NCBI GenBank assembly: GCA_902491625.1
Contig: CABUIO010000001.1
Coordinates: 124,001 to 188,000 of the forward strand
Length of the DNA: 64,000 bases
From: an uncultured Porphyromonadaceae bacterium
Lineage (GTDB): Bacteria > Bacteroidota > Bacteroidia > Bacteroidales > Muribaculaceae
Reading direction: 5' to 3'
Under the pieces are notes generated by a model, which did no database searches, had not been told where the DNA came from, and saw only the letters and a program-made list of their open reading frames with translations. Below are positions 34,777 to 44,902 of the stretch, piece by piece. Numbering within the stretch: position 1 is the first letter of the stretch; every line of letters starts with the position of its first letter. The position numbers and the translations under genes are program-made.

Positions 34777-37700
34777 TCAATTCTCGACTTCGATCACCGA
34801 GCCTCCCGAGTGCGCTGTCTGCAACGGCGCATAGAGGCACTGTGTCTGTGCGATGCCCTGCGAATAGACGCCGTCCTGACTGACGAAACAATCGTAGCCG
34901 GTGTAGGTCACACCCTTGGGCAGGAAGTCGAAGAAGAGGTTGGTACAGTCGTTCTGCACGTCGCGGTAGTAGCCGGAACCATCCTGCCAGACATAGCCGG
35001 AGAGCTGCTGTATGGGCGAGAGCGCGGCACTGCGTCCGTCGATCACGCAGACATAGTCCATGTCGCGCTGCGAGGTAAGCATTATCTCGATTCTCACCTT
35101 GTCACCCTTGCGGAGCTTCTCGCCCTCGGCAAGCGTCTCGGTGTGGACACCGTCGGCATTCTCGATCACCTTGAGCACACGTTTCGACACCGTGATGTCG
35201 CTCGCGGAGTAAGGTTTTACCTCCGTAATCGGAAGGATGCGGCGGCTGAGCACCCCACCCCACGCCTGATGACCGGCGGACTTTGTGATCTCGATGTTGC
35301 CCCCCTTCGCGTCAAGAGGCATCGTGAAACTTCCCGTGAGCGCGTCGCGGTGTCCGACCTCGACATCCTTGCCGTTGATGCGGAATGTCGCGGGAGCAAA
35401 ATCGGCTGTCCAGTCGCTGCCGGAGGAGAGGATGGCATATACGACCTCGGCAATCTCGTCAGCATTCCCCCAGTCCTCGGTCTGACGCTGGATAAGTAGC
35501 CACTGGCGCAATCCGTCAATCTGAGGAGCACCGGGAGTGATTTCGTGGTAAGCCTCAAGCACCTGCATGGTCGTGATGAGCTTGTTGCGGCCGTTCCACG
35601 AGGAATTGAGATTGTCAAACCACATCCCTCTCTCCTTGCTCGTGAGGGCTTTCTGGCGAAGCGATTCAAGTATCGAGCGCGCCTCCATCGGATAGCCGTT
35701 GCGCGAGAGCACGATGGCCGCTACGGCGGTATTGTAGATGCTGAACTCCTTCCATTCCTTCTGCACGGCCTGCAAGGCAAGTTTCTGCAACGATGCGTAG
35801 TTCTTGTCCATCGCGATGTCGCCGAGTCCGGAACGGACATACATGTAGTTGAGCATCGTTGTGGTCGAGAACCGCTTCTGACTCTTGATGTAGTCGCTGT
35901 AAAGCTCCTTGTCGGTATATTTCACGGCCTTCCGGATAGCCTCGTCGAGTTTCTTGTCCTTGGGGAGGAAGTCCATCCGGCGCAACATGCTAAGGTAAAG
36001 AAGCACACGCGAGGTCACGTAGGTGGAGGGACGCATACCCTCGCACCAGCTCCACGAGCCGTCGGAGCGCTGACGTTTGAGCAGTTCGGTCACGGCATCG
36101 TTGATGGCTGCGGAGCAGGCCTCAGAGTCGAGCAGACGAGTGAGCTGACTCATGCGCAGAGTCTCGCTCTCGGCATTGAGTGTCCAGGGAGTGTCGCCGA
36201 GCGCGATCACCTTCATAGCCTCGTCGCGCTGCAGCGGCGAGACAAGTGTGCTGTCACCCGTCTCGCTCCATAGGCTTATAGCCTCGCGAAGCTTCGGATA
36301 GCGCGACGTCAGGCCGAAGGCGATGGAGTTGCCGTAAAGATGACGCAGTGTAGAAAGGATGGAGGCGTCCTTGGGGAAGGTCATGTCGGGAAGTGCCGTG
36401 ACGCAATACCACACGGGATTGTCGCAATAGCTGAACATCGTCTGCGAGCCTGCGTCTCCGGAAGGATATGAGAGCGAGAACGAGGTCTCGTCGGGAGCCA
36501 TATAGAAAGGTGTCGATTCCGTGACAGGCGTCGACGAGGGGAGGATGCCCACAAGCGACTGCTCGCCGTCGGAGGACTCGCCCAAGGTCGCGTAGACTCT
36601 CACGCCGACCGCCGTAATGTCGGATGGAGCCGTGAAGTCGATTGTCTCCACGAAACTTGCGCTGTCCGCCACCTTACGCGGAGTGTAGCTCTTCTCGGCA
36701 AGGGTCCTGCCGGTCAGAGGATCGTAGATCTCGGCCTTGACACTGATCTCGGCTTCCGCGCCGCTGTTGTTGAACGTGGTGAACGCTAACACGGACTTGT
36801 CGCCTGTGCGCAGGAAACGCGGCAACTGCGACTGCACCATCACTTTCTTTGAGGCCACGGCCTGCATTGTGCGCAGATCGCTCTTCATGTTCTCGGGATC
36901 GTATGCCATGAGCTGCAGCTGCCAAGTCGTGTTGTAGTCAGGAGCCGTAAACGACAGGTCGAGCACGCCGTCGCTGTCCGTGAGCAGCGAGGGCATGAAG
37001 AACGCCACCGGACACTCCGACGGACGATATATTTCAACATCGCCCGATTCGCCGGAATCGGCAGACTCCTCAGACGCAGCGCCGGTAGAGGAAACGGAAT
37101 CATAAAGCACCGACTCTTTCTCCTCAACCGCTTCCATCTTAGGCGCGGCAGCCGCGCCGACAGCCATCTTTTTTGTGCCACGTATACGTAGCTGGCCGGA
37201 GTTTGCACCAACCGATTCCGGTGTAGCCAATCCATAACCAACAGTGACCATATCATATAGCTGTACCGGGCCGAAAAATGTCAGTGCGTAATAAGTGTTC
37301 AGATTCGGGAAATTGAGCGGTTCCACGACTTTATGCATCTTGCCGCTGATATTCCATACGACATCCCGGCGATTCCGGGAAACGCCATTGTATTTCGCGT
37401 GATTCGTCCAGTAATAAAGCCATGGCTCTGTCCAAGAGAAATGTCTGATGGAATTGAGAGCCTTGTCGGTCATTGTGGCGGAAACCGGAATCACCGACGC
37501 ATTTCTGTCGCCGAGAGTGTAGCGAAAACGCCATGTTTCCTTTGCGCCGGCCGTGATCTTGTCGCGGAAAGTCACGACCTCAGATTTCAACTTCTCGGCA
37601 GCGGCTCGCGAAATAACATTCACTGTCGAATGTCGGAAGTTGCCGTCGCTTACGACCATGAAGTTGGCAAACATCGTCTCGCCGGAAGGTATCGCGGGAG

Positions 37701-40572
37701 TCTTCACGCGAAGCACCTCGTCGTCGGCCTTGAGCCAGCGCGACTCGACAATTCCATCCTTGCCCACAAGCTGATAGAGGATATACTGATCCTTGCAGGA
37801 GGAACCGACAGCGATTTCAACCGATGCACCGTTCTCCCCGGCGACATATTCCGTGACAGGAACCCAAAGCGATGTCTTATATGCAGGCTTTTGGTCGGAA
37901 AGTCGATAAAGAATCAGTTCACATTCCTCCGAGGAATCCGCGACTTCGGGATTCGAGACCTTCCATTTGTATGTTCCGGACTTGACATTCGAGGCGTCGA
38001 GTTCAAGCGTGGGAGATGTGAAAGAACCGGAAGCAACAACTTCTCCGCTTGCAGTATCGGTGAGAGTGTAGTCGAGTTTCACATTCTGAGGCGTGCCGTC
38101 CACACCGAGCACGTCGGCTTGAAGTTTCACAGTCTCCGCGGTAATCTCAGTCATGCCGGACGATCTGAGAGTGAGATTGTTTTTTGCGCCCAATGAGAAG
38201 TAAGCATTCTCAGAACGCTGTGTTTCTCCGGCAGTCGAGGTTACGGCGGCATTGACTGTGAAGGTGCCGTATCGGTAGTAATCATCGAGAGAAGCCGTAG
38301 GGAGATCCAGCGAAAAACGTCCTTCGCTGTCCGTCTTCAGGTCGGCGGCAAAACTGTTGCTGTCATAGCCGTAGAAACGCCAAGGATAATAGTTGCGGTA
38401 GTCAACTTTCAGCTTTACTTCACCGTCAGCCACAGGCATTCCGCTGAAAGTCATGGCACGACCCTCGACTTTCACTATGTCGCCGGGCTTGTAGTTCTTG
38501 GCCGATGTGGAGACCTCGACATAGAACTTCGGCACGACATAATCGGCCATTTCTATAAAACCGAAGCCTTCAATGCCATCCTCTGCCTGTTCCTTGACAT
38601 CATCCTCGATTCTTATGATGAACGTGCCATTCATTCCATTCGCGGGGAGAGCGAACTCACCGGTGGCTTTGCCGTATCTGTCTGTCGCAATAGCAATCGT
38701 GTCGCGTACGATTCCGGAAGGATCGAACACCCTGGCACGGAGGCGTCTGTCGGCCAATGCCTTCGATCCGGAAGGACCGGTCTGAAATGCCACGACTACG
38801 AACTTCACCGTGTCACCGGGATGGTATAGCGCGAGGTCTGTATAAACGCTTGCCTGCTTGCTATCCTTATTGTTGTAAAGATAACTGCCATAAATATGAC
38901 TGCCTATTCTGTCAGCACCCTTGGATGCCAGAAAACGCAAATTGTAATTCTCCTTCATACTCCCGGGAGTGCCGACGAAACCTGAAGCATCAGTTACGAC
39001 AGTCGCCGAAGACTTCTTGCCGTCGTATGTGGAGGTAAACTTGACCGTCACGCCGGACAAGGGAGCGCCGTTGGAGTTGTCGACGATATAGACGCCATCA
39101 TTGTCGCTCGATTGCTTGTCACTGAATCCACGCACGATGTAGCCGAGATCGGAGACATCAAAAGTATAGACCTCATACTCGCCCACAATGCCGGAACGGT
39201 TGCGGCCGCCGTCAGTGGCAAGCACGGCGCCATATTCGCCGTAAGGAAGTTTGCCGAAAGTCACGGAATCCTCAGCCGCACGGCAATCCTCACTGCGTCC
39301 CGGAACCTCACGCACATCTACAAATGTGGAATGAGAACTGCTCAGGATACGCTGCATGTCGGAAAGATTGCCTACATCATTGCCGAAGCGGAAGATCTTC
39401 ACATACATTGTCTTGCCGCCCGGAACGCCGATAACCTTCAGCTGCGCGTCGGCATCGCTGCGATATACATTCCTGCCTTGAAGGCGAACCCTGTACGATT
39501 CTATCCAGCTGAGATCATTGCGTATCTGATTTATGGCCTTTGAATTCGGGAAACGCGCGATGTAGTTTTCGAGAGCTTTCTTGGTTTCTGCACGCATCGC
39601 GCAGACGGAATCTGCAGGGATTTCTTTGTCGGAAGTTCCGACACGCTTCAGGACAGAGACCATGTCGTCGAGCAGGCTATAGCTGTCGGGGGAAGTCTCA
39701 AACTCACTGTATGCCTTGCTCAGAGTCTTGTAAAGCTCCGGTTTGGAGAGATTCTTTTTCGGAATGAACCAGCCGAGAAGAAGCGGCGACTTTATCTCGC
39801 GGCCATGGGCGATGATCTGCGAGAGTAGTTCCTGCGAATATACCTTGCATTTCGCTCCTGGAGAGAGATACCTGGATGTGCTGCCGAAGAAAGGAATGGG
39901 TGAGTCGGTGTCGCTTCCCTCGCCTTCAGTGTAGCTTTGGGCACGCGCTGCAAGCAAGGTATAGAGATCAGGGCAAAGTCTCGCCTGCTCGTCAACGAGC
40001 GTGAGCAGCAAAGGTTTCCACTGCTCTATCGGAGAGTTTTTAAGAAGCTGCGGGTCGGCGAGCGATTTGCGGCAGAGATCCAGCACTTTCAGGCGGAACA
40101 TGTCTTCGCTCCATTCCGCCATGTCGGCAGGGAAAGGCTCGTCGAGAGGCAACTGACGATCGCTATATGCGCTTGCGCCGAGCTGACTGACTATCTGCGC
40201 CTCAAGACTGTAGAGTATGGCCGATGTGGCTCCGCTGCGAGCCTTGGCCACGGAGTCAACCAAGGCCACAGTCTCGTTAAAGGACGCGCTGCTGCGCTCA
40301 TTATTGGCGACGGCAAGCTGAACCACAGCCTTCACCACATCAATGTCGGAAGCGTCGGAGCGTAACACACGTTCCGCATTGGCGATCACAGTCTCGGGAT
40401 AGGCGAAATCCGGCGTCTCGAAAGTGTTGGCTTTCGCTGTTTTCTCTATCTTGCCTTTCATTGTCCTGTTGGCTTTCTTAGGCGGTGCGGCATTGGCGCC
40501 CGCGGCTGTCAAAAGCACAAAAGCCGCAACAATCAGTATTGCAGCTTTTATTTTCCGTAAGGTTTCTCTCAT
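34777..40572 (-). CDS. Alpha-2-macroglobulin family protein without thioester
   Basis: A 1,931-residue exported protein (signal peptide to about residue 28, AAGANA). It has an MG-domain series, a bait-region-like Ser/Glu stretch (EEKESVLYDSVSSTG, about 1,155-1,185), the DLSFTAPDYNTTWQLQLMAY block typical of the A2M domain, and a C-terminal terpenoid-cyclase-like helical domain (WCEGMRPSTYVTSRVLLYL). The CxEQ thioester is absent; the place where it would lie reads ...DMTFPKDASILSTLRHLYG. It is probably a periplasmic, protease-binding or envelope-repair protein. It begins five bases after the Spy-like gene and is co-transcribed with it. Confidence 0.9.
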   Translation of the reverse strand: MRETLRKIKAAILIVAAFVLLTAAGANAAPPKKANRTMKGKIEKTAKANTFETPDFAYPETVIANAERVLRSDASDIDVVKAVVQLAVANNERSSASFNETVALVDSVAKARSGATSAILYSLEAQIVSQLGASAYSDRQLPLDEPFPADMAEWSEDMFRLKVLDLCRKSLADPQLLKNSPIEQWKPLLLTLVDEQARLCPDLYTLLAARAQSYTEGEGSDTDSPIPFFGSTSRYLSPGAKCKVYSQELLSQIIAHGREIKSPLLLGWFIPKKNLSKPELYKTLSKAYSEFETSPDSYSLLDDMVSVLKRVGTSDKEIPADSVCAMRAETKKALENYIARFPNSKAINQIRNDLSWIESYRVRLQGRNVYRSDADAQLKVIGVPGGKTMYVKIFRFGNDVGNLSDMQRILSSSHSTFVDVREVPGRSEDCRAAEDSVTFGKLPYGEYGAVLATDGGRNRSGIVGEYEVYTFDVSDLGYIVRGFSDKQSSDNDGVYIVDNSNGAPLSGVTVKFTSTYDGKKSSATVVTDASGFVGTPGSMKENYNLRFLASKGADRIGSHIYGSYLYNNKDSKQASVYTDLALYHPGDTVKFVVVAFQTGPSGSKALADRRLRARVFDPSGIVRDTIAIATDRYGKATGEFALPANGMNGTFIIRIEDDVKEQAEDGIEGFGFIEMADYVVPKFYVEVSTSAKNYKPGDIVKVEGRAMTFSGMPVADGEVKLKVDYRNYYPWRFYGYDSNSFAADLKTDSEGRFSLDLPTASLDDYYRYGTFTVNAAVTSTAGETQRSENAYFSLGAKNNLTLRSSGMTEITAETVKLQADVLGVDGTPQNVKLDYTLTDTASGEVVASGSFTSPTLELDASNVKSGTYKWKVSNPEVADSSEECELILYRLSDQKPAYKTSLWVPVTEYVAGENGASVEIAVGSSCKDQYILYQLVGKDGIVESRWLKADDEVLRVKTPAIPSGETMFANFMVVSDGNFRHSTVNVISRAAAEKLKSEVVTFRDKITAGAKETWRFRYTLGDRNASVIPVSATMTDKALNSIRHFSWTEPWLYYWTNHAKYNGVSRNRRDVVWNISGKMHKVVEPLNFPNLNTYYALTFFGPVQLYDMVTVGYGLATPESVGANSGQLRIRGTKKMAVGAAAAPKMEAVEEKESVLYDSVSSTGAASEESADSGESGDVEIYRPSECPVAFFMPSLLTDSDGVLDLSFTAPDYNTTWQLQLMAYDPENMKSDLRTMQAVASKKVMVQSQLPRFLRTGDKSVLAFTTFNNSGAEAEISVKAEIYDPLTGRTLAEKSYTPRKVADSASFVETIDFTAPSDITAVGVRVYATLGESSDGEQSLVGILPSSTPVTESTPFYMAPDETSFSLSYPSGDAGSQTMFSYCDNPVWYCVTALPDMTFPKDASILSTLRHLYGNSIAFGLTSRYPKLREAISLWSETGDSTLVSPLQRDEAMKVIALGDTPWTLNAESETLRMSQLTRLLDSEACSAAINDAVTELLKRQRSDGSWSWCEGMRPSTYVTSRVLLYLSMLRRMDFLPKDKKLDEAIRKAVKYTDKELYSDYIKSQKRFSTTTMLNYMYVRSGLGDIAMDKNYASLQKLALQAVQKEWKEFSIYNTAVAAIVLSRNGYPMEARSILESLRQKALTSKERGMWFDNLNSSWNGRNKLITTMQVLEAYHEITPGAPQIDGLRQWLLIQRQTEDWGNADEIAEVVYAILSSGSDWTADFAPATFRINGKDVEVGHRDALTGSFTMPLDAKGGNIEITKSAGHQAWGGVLSRRILPITEVKPYSASDITVSKRVLKVIENADGVHTETLAEGEKLRKGDKVRIEIMLTSQRDMDYVCVIDGRSAALSPIQQLSGYVWQDGSGYYRDVQNDCTNLFFDFLPKGVTYTGYDCFVSQDGVYSQGIAQTQCLYAPLQTAHSGGSVIEVEN

Positions 40573-40577
40573 ATTAG

Positions 40578-41081
40578 CTATTTCTTTTTGTCACGCATTT
40601 TCATCATCTTTCGATTGAACTTCATCTCTGCATTCTTCATAAGATAAAGCTGCTTTGGAGAGAGAAGTTTTTTGAGTTGCTTGTAGTACATAATGTCGAG
40701 CGCGCCTTCAGCACTCTTGGCTCCGGCCATCTCCTCGCTCACTTTGTTGTAATCCTCGTCGGTAGGCGACTGCTTGGCCTTTAGAGCCTTATGATTGTCG
40801 CGGTATGTTTTAAACAGATTCAACTTCGCATTGTTCAGTTCCGTGTAGATGCGGATGAACTCCGGCTGCTGCTCCTTGGTGATCTCCGCCTCCTGAATCA
40901 GATATTTGATCTTGAACTCCTGCACCTCGCGGATCATCTCGGCGTGACGCTTGTGGTTCTCCTTCTGATTCTGGGCGGACGCCGGAACGCCGCAGAAGAG
41001 GAACATGGCTGCAAAGAGCGCCGCTGCGAAGAAAATCCTTCTGATTCCGCAGCGTGACACATTAACATTATAATGAGGCAT
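40578..41081 (-). CDS. Periplasmic Spy/CpxP-like helical protein
   Basis: A protein of about 167 residues when started at the ATG at 41,081 (MPHYNVNVSRCGIRR). A signal peptide ends at VPASAQ. The mature part is helical and highly charged, with two LTxxQ-like segments (EITKEQQPEFIRIY and LLSPKQLYLMKNAE), as in stress-induced periplasmic chaperones of the Spy group. It overlaps the upstream membrane-protein gene by 14 bases and lies directly before the alpha-2-macroglobulin gene, suggesting an envelope-stress operon. Confidence 0.7.
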   Translation of the reverse strand: MPHYNVNVSRCGIRRIFFAAALFAAMFLFCGVPASAQNQKENHKRHAEMIREVQEFKIKYLIQEAEITKEQQPEFIRIYTELNNAKLNLFKTYRDNHKALKAKQSPTDEDYNKVSEEMAGAKSAEGALDIMYYKQLKKLLSPKQLYLMKNAEMKFNRKMMKMRDKKK

Positions 41082-41613
41082 AATAGTCATAATAGAATTC
41101 ATCAAAATCGTAGTCATCAAGCGAATCGTCGTCCGCGGCATCCTCCTTGGCAAACTCCTGCTGCATCGCCTTTACGTCGATATCCTCGACCTCGTCGGTA
41201 AACTGATAGTCAAAATCCTTCTCGAAATCGTTCATGTCGTCGTAGCTTGACGCGACATCACCCACAATGTCGACATCGTTGGCCTGCTGCGCGATGTTTA
41301 GCTGCGCCTCGACCTCCGGGGTCGTCACAGCCTGAGCCACGAGCGCAGGAGGATTGTCAAGCGACACTTCAGGATGGCGCGAGGTCTGCATCTGCGTGAC
41401 GATCTTCATGGTGCACCAAAGCCCCATGAACATTGCCGCAAGATAGACGTAAGGCCTGATTGTCTGCCACATGGTGCGTCGCGGCGCGACAACAGGCTTG
41501 CGCTCCGGAAGCTTCCCGAGGAGATCCTTACGCACCGGCTCAAGAAATCCTTCCGGCACCTTGAAACCGTGCTCCTTCCCTATCTTATGTTTTATAATAT
41601 CTTCGTTTTTCAT
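41068..41613 (-). CDS. Single-pass membrane protein, possible anti-sigma-like factor
   Basis: A 181-residue protein started at the ATG at 41,613 (MKNEDIIKHKIGKEHGFKVP). The N-terminal ~60 residues are cytoplasmic and basic, followed by one membrane helix (PYVYLAAMFMGLWCTM, about 63-80) and a very acidic C-terminal region (DDSLDDYDFDEFYYDYY). This layout matches proteins found after ECF sigma genes in Bacteroidetes. Here no sigma gene is adjacent; one lies 11 kb away (52,207-52,770). The anti-sigma role is inference. Confidence 0.6.
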   Translation of the reverse strand: MKNEDIIKHKIGKEHGFKVPEGFLEPVRKDLLGKLPERKPVVAPRRTMWQTIRPYVYLAAMFMGLWCTMKIVTQMQTSRHPEVSLDNPPALVAQAVTTPEVEAQLNIAQQANDVDIVGDVASSYDDMNDFEKDFDYQFTDEVEDIDVKAMQQEFAKEDAADDDSLDDYDFDEFYYDYYASL

Positions 41614-41767
41614 TGAAATGCTTCTTCGCTTTTTCTTTATAGACCACACGAAGGCGCGTAAGTTTAATCGGATTCAAATTTTTTTCAACGATGTGAAGAC
41701 GATGTGATTTTTTGCAGAAATTTAGGCGAATCTTGCGTGTTACTTCCTTACCTGTCAGATTTTTTTG

Positions 41768-41775
41768 TAATTTTG
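41768..41775 (+). promoter_or_regulatory. -7 element upstream of the 136-residue gene
   Basis: TAATTTTG, an exact TAnnTTTG match, 32 bases before the ATG at 41,808. A well-spaced -33 box was not seen. Confidence 0.5.
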
Positions 41776-41807
41776 CGGATTGAAACAATCTCTAAGAAGA
41801 CACTGAT

Positions 41808-42218
41808 ATGGGAAAAGCCGACACAGTGGCCCGATATATCGACGACTACCTTAAGGGCAAGTCGGAGGAGACTCAGGAGCGTTTCCGCTCCAAGGACATC
41901 AACAAGCAGTATTGCTCCATCATGCAGTGGCGCAGCAAGTTGCGCCGCAGCCAGCAGCCGCAGGCTCCCGGCGCGGAACTCCTCTCCGATCTGCGCGCCG
42001 TCAAGACCAAACTCGCCAAAGCTCCGCAGCTCACGGCTCAGGAGTGCAGGATGCTTTACGCCGAGATCGACGCCCTGCGGCAGGCTCTCGCCATCTACGA
42101 GGAGGAGCAGAAGCAGCGCCGCATCCACGAGCTTGAGGCCCAGCGCGAGGCAATCGCCGCCGAGCTGCAACGTCTCCGCGGCAACGAGCCGGGGCTCTTC
42201 GACCTAATCAGCGACTGA
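41808..42218 (+). CDS. Conserved-looking small helical protein, unknown function
   Basis: A 136-residue soluble protein that is almost entirely helical. The C-terminal half ([20 protein letters not shown] then AELQRLRG) is a clear coiled coil. The N terminus reads [20 protein letters not shown]. It lies 40 bases before aspS on the same strand and probably shares its transcript. No family name can be given with confidence. Confidence 0.75.
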   Translation: MGKADTVARYIDDYLKGKSEETQERFRSKDINKQYCSIMQWRSKLRRSQQPQAPGAELLSDLRAVKTKLAKAPQLTAQECRMLYAEIDALRQALAIYEEEQKQRRIHELEAQREAIAAELQRLRGNEPGLFDLISD

Positions 42219-42258
42219 TTCAGACAATAACACTCACAATCATACAGACTTATACATA

Positions 42259-44016
42259 ATGTACAGAACCAATACATGCGGAGAACTCCGTCTTTCCGAC
42301 GCCGGCAAAAACGTGACTCTGGCCGGCTGGGTTCAGAGAGTACGCAAGATGGGCGGCATGACCTTTCTGGATCTGCGCGACCGATACGGCATAACCCAGA
42401 TTGTCTTCAACAATGAAGTGAACGCTGCCCTTTGCGAGGTGGCAAATCACATGGGACGCGAATTTGTGGTGCAGATCACCGGCAAAGTGCAGGAGCGCTC
42501 AAGCAAGAATCCCAACATACCGACCGGCGACATAGAGATCATCGCCGACGGACTCAAGGTGCTCAACCGCAGCGAAGTGCCACCCTTCACCATCGAGGAG
42601 AACACCGACGGCGGCGACGACCTGCGCATGAAATACCGCTATCTTGACCTGCGCCGCAGCTGTGTGCGCGACAATCTCGTGCTCCGCCACCGCATGGCCT
42701 TCGAGATACGCCGCTACCTCGACGCCAACGGATTCCTGGAGATAGAGACACCCGTATTGGTGAAGTCGACTCCCGAAGGTGCACGCGACTTCGTCGTGCC
42801 TTCCCGCATGAATCCCGGCGAATTCTACGCTCTTCCGCAGTCGCCCCAGCTCTTCAAGCAGCTCCTGATGGTCAGCGGTTTCGACCGTTATTTCCAGCTC
42901 GCGAAATGCTTCCGCGACGAGGATCTGCGAGCTGACCGACAGCCCGAGTTCACTCAGGTCGACTGCGAGATGAGCTTTGTGGAGCAGGAAGACGTCATTA
43001 ACATGTTTGAAGGTCTTGTAAAACATATCTTCAAATATGTCAAAGATATAGACTTCACCGATCCTTTCCCCCGCATGACCTGGAACGACGCCATGCGTCT
43101 ATACGGTTCCGACAAGCCCGACATCCGCTTCGGCATGACCTTCGTGGAGCTGACAGACCTCGTGAAAGGCAAAGGTTTCAGCGTGATGGACGAGGCCGAG
43201 CTTACCGTCGGCATCTGCGTGCCCGGATGCGCCGGATACACTCGCAAGCAGCTCGACGAGCTGACAGACTTCGTGAAGCGTCCTCAGGTCGGCGCCAAGG
43301 GTCTGGTCTACGTGAAATACAATGCCGACGGCTCCGTGAAGAGTTCCGTGGGCAAATTCTTCAGCGACGAGCAGCTTCTCGAATGGTGCTCCCGAATGGA
43401 CGCCAAGCCCGGCGACCTTCTCCTCATCCTCAGCGGCGAGGCCATGAAGACCCGCAAGCAGCTCAACGAACTGCGTCTTGAGATGGGCAACCGTCTCGGC
43501 CTGCGTCCAAAGAACGTGTTCGCACCTCTGTGGGTCATCGACTTCCCTCTCTTCGAATGGGACGAAGAGACACAGCGCTACTACGCGATGCACCATCCCT
43601 TCACCTCGCCCAAACCTGAAGACATCCCACTGCTCCACAGCGACACCGGCAAGGTGCGCGCCAACGCCTATGACATCGTTGTCAACGGCACCGAGCTGGG
43701 CGGCGGTTCGATCCGTATCCACGACTCCGAGCTTCAGGACACGATGTTCGAGCTTCTCGGATTCACCAAGGAGCGTGCTCAGGAGCAGTTCGGATTCCTC
43801 ATGGACGCCTTCAAATACGGCGCGCCGCCTCACGGTGGTCTCGCCCTCGGTTTCGACCGTTTCGTATCGATACTCGCCGAGCTTGACACTATCCGCGACG
43901 TCATCGCCTTCCCCAAGAACAATTCCGGCCGCGACGTGATGAACGAGTCCCCCTCTCCCATCGACGACTCGCAGCTTGAAGAACTTCAGCTCAAACTCGA
44001 CCTCAAGAACGAGTAA
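42259..44016 (+). CDS. aspS: Aspartyl-tRNA synthetase
   Basis: A 585-residue class II synthetase of the bacterial type. It has an N-terminal OB-fold (about 1-105, [22 protein letters not shown]), motif 2 ([18 protein letters not shown]), the bacteria-specific GAD insertion (about 290-420), the aspartate-binding region [14 protein letters not shown] and motif 3 ([14 protein letters not shown]). It charges tRNA-Asp with aspartate. Length is typical. Confidence 0.98.
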   Translation: MYRTNTCGELRLSDAGKNVTLAGWVQRVRKMGGMTFLDLRDRYGITQIVFNNEVNAALCEVANHMGREFVVQITGKVQERSSKNPNIPTGDIEIIADGLKVLNRSEVPPFTIEENTDGGDDLRMKYRYLDLRRSCVRDNLVLRHRMAFEIRRYLDANGFLEIETPVLVKSTPEGARDFVVPSRMNPGEFYALPQSPQLFKQLLMVSGFDRYFQLAKCFRDEDLRADRQPEFTQVDCEMSFVEQEDVINMFEGLVKHIFKYVKDIDFTDPFPRMTWNDAMRLYGSDKPDIRFGMTFVELTDLVKGKGFSVMDEAELTVGICVPGCAGYTRKQLDELTDFVKRPQVGAKGLVYVKYNADGSVKSSVGKFFSDEQLLEWCSRMDAKPGDLLLILSGEAMKTRKQLNELRLEMGNRLGLRPKNVFAPLWVIDFPLFEWDEETQRYYAMHHPFTSPKPEDIPLLHSDTGKVRANAYDIVVNGTELGGGSIRIHDSELQDTMFELLGFTKERAQEQFGFLMDAFKYGAPPHGGLALGFDRFVSILAELDTIRDVIAFPKNNSGRDVMNESPSPIDDSQLEELQLKLDLKNE

Positions 44017-44034
44017 CAACCAATCGCCCCATAC

Positions 44035-44820
44035 ATGCCAAAGGTTAAAGACATAGCCAACGCAATCGAAGAATTCGCTCCCCGCGATCTTCAGGAATCC
44101 TACGACAACGCCGGCCTGCAGGTAGGCGACGCCGAAATGGAAGTCAGCGCAGCTCTCCTCTGTCTTGATGTGACAGAGGATGTGATGACGGAAGCGCGCC
44201 GTCGCGGATGCAACATGGTCATCTCCCACCATCCGCTCCTTTTCAGCTCACTGAAAAAGGTGACAGGCGCCACCGCGGTGGAACGCATCGTGGCCGACGC
44301 CATCTGCCACAACATCGCCATCTATGCCGCCCACACAAATCTTGACTCGGCCTCTCAGGGAGTCAGCTATGAGATCGCCGACACCCTCGATCTCACTGAT
44401 GTTGAGGTTCTTGAGGCCAAGCCCGACAACCCGACCGTCGGCCTCGGCGTTATCGGCAACATCTCCGGCACTCCCGTGCTCGAATTCCTCAGAAAAGTCA
44501 AGGAGCTCTTCAAAGTGAGGGATCTGCGCTACGGCGGCCCGGCACGTCTGTTGGTCGTCAACCGCGTGGCCATCTGCGGCGGCGCGGGTGCAAGCCTCAT
44601 CCCCACAGCCGTGGCGAAAGGCGCCGACGCGATCATCACCGGCGACCTGAAATACCACGATTTCACCACGTGGAGCCAGGAGATTCTGCTTGCTGACATC
44701 GGCCACTTCGAGAGTGAGCTATGTACAAAAAAGATTTTTTCACGGATTATTCGCGAAAAATTTCCTAACTTTGTAACCTATTTTTCGGAGACTGAAAAGA
44801 ATCCGATCAACGTAATGTAG
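44035..44820 (+). CDS. Nif3-like dinuclear metal centre protein (DUF34)
   Basis: A 261-residue protein of the Nif3/YbgI family. Metal-binding histidines appear in MVISHHPLLF, in AAHTNLDSA and in ADIGHFESE, the classic positions. The family forms toroidal hexamers; its enzymatic activity is unsettled despite the old label GTP cyclohydrolase 1 type 2. This is the short form without the inserted domain seen in some relatives. It starts 18 bases after aspS. Confidence 0.92.
   Translation: MPKVKDIANAIEEFAPRDLQESYDNAGLQVGDAEMEVSAALLCLDVTEDVMTEARRRGCNMVISHHPLLFSSLKKVTGATAVERIVADAICHNIAIYAAHTNLDSASQGVSYEIADTLDLTDVEVLEAKPDNPTVGLGVIGNISGTPVLEFLRKVKELFKVRDLRYGGPARLLVVNRVAICGGAGASLIPTAVAKGADAIITGDLKYHDFTTWSQEILLADIGHFESELCTKKIFSRIIREKFPNFVTYFSETEKNPINVM
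44766..44773 (+). promoter_or_regulatory. -7 element within the end of the Nif3-like gene
   Basis: TAACTTTG, an exact TAnnTTTG match, lies 130 bases before the zinc-ribbon protein gene. It could give that gene its own promoter. The -33 box is weak. Confidence 0.4.
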
Positions 44821-44902
44821 CGGTCACGGAGCCTGCGAGGCTTTTGACTGTTGCAAATTCGCATCTGAAACTTAATAACTTACATAAGAGTCATTCAAAT
44901 AT

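Noticed and set aside
43099..44232. A 377-codon minus-strand frame opposite aspS and the Nif3-like gene
   Set aside because: Both sense genes are unmistakable and the antisense frame shows no domain or start context.
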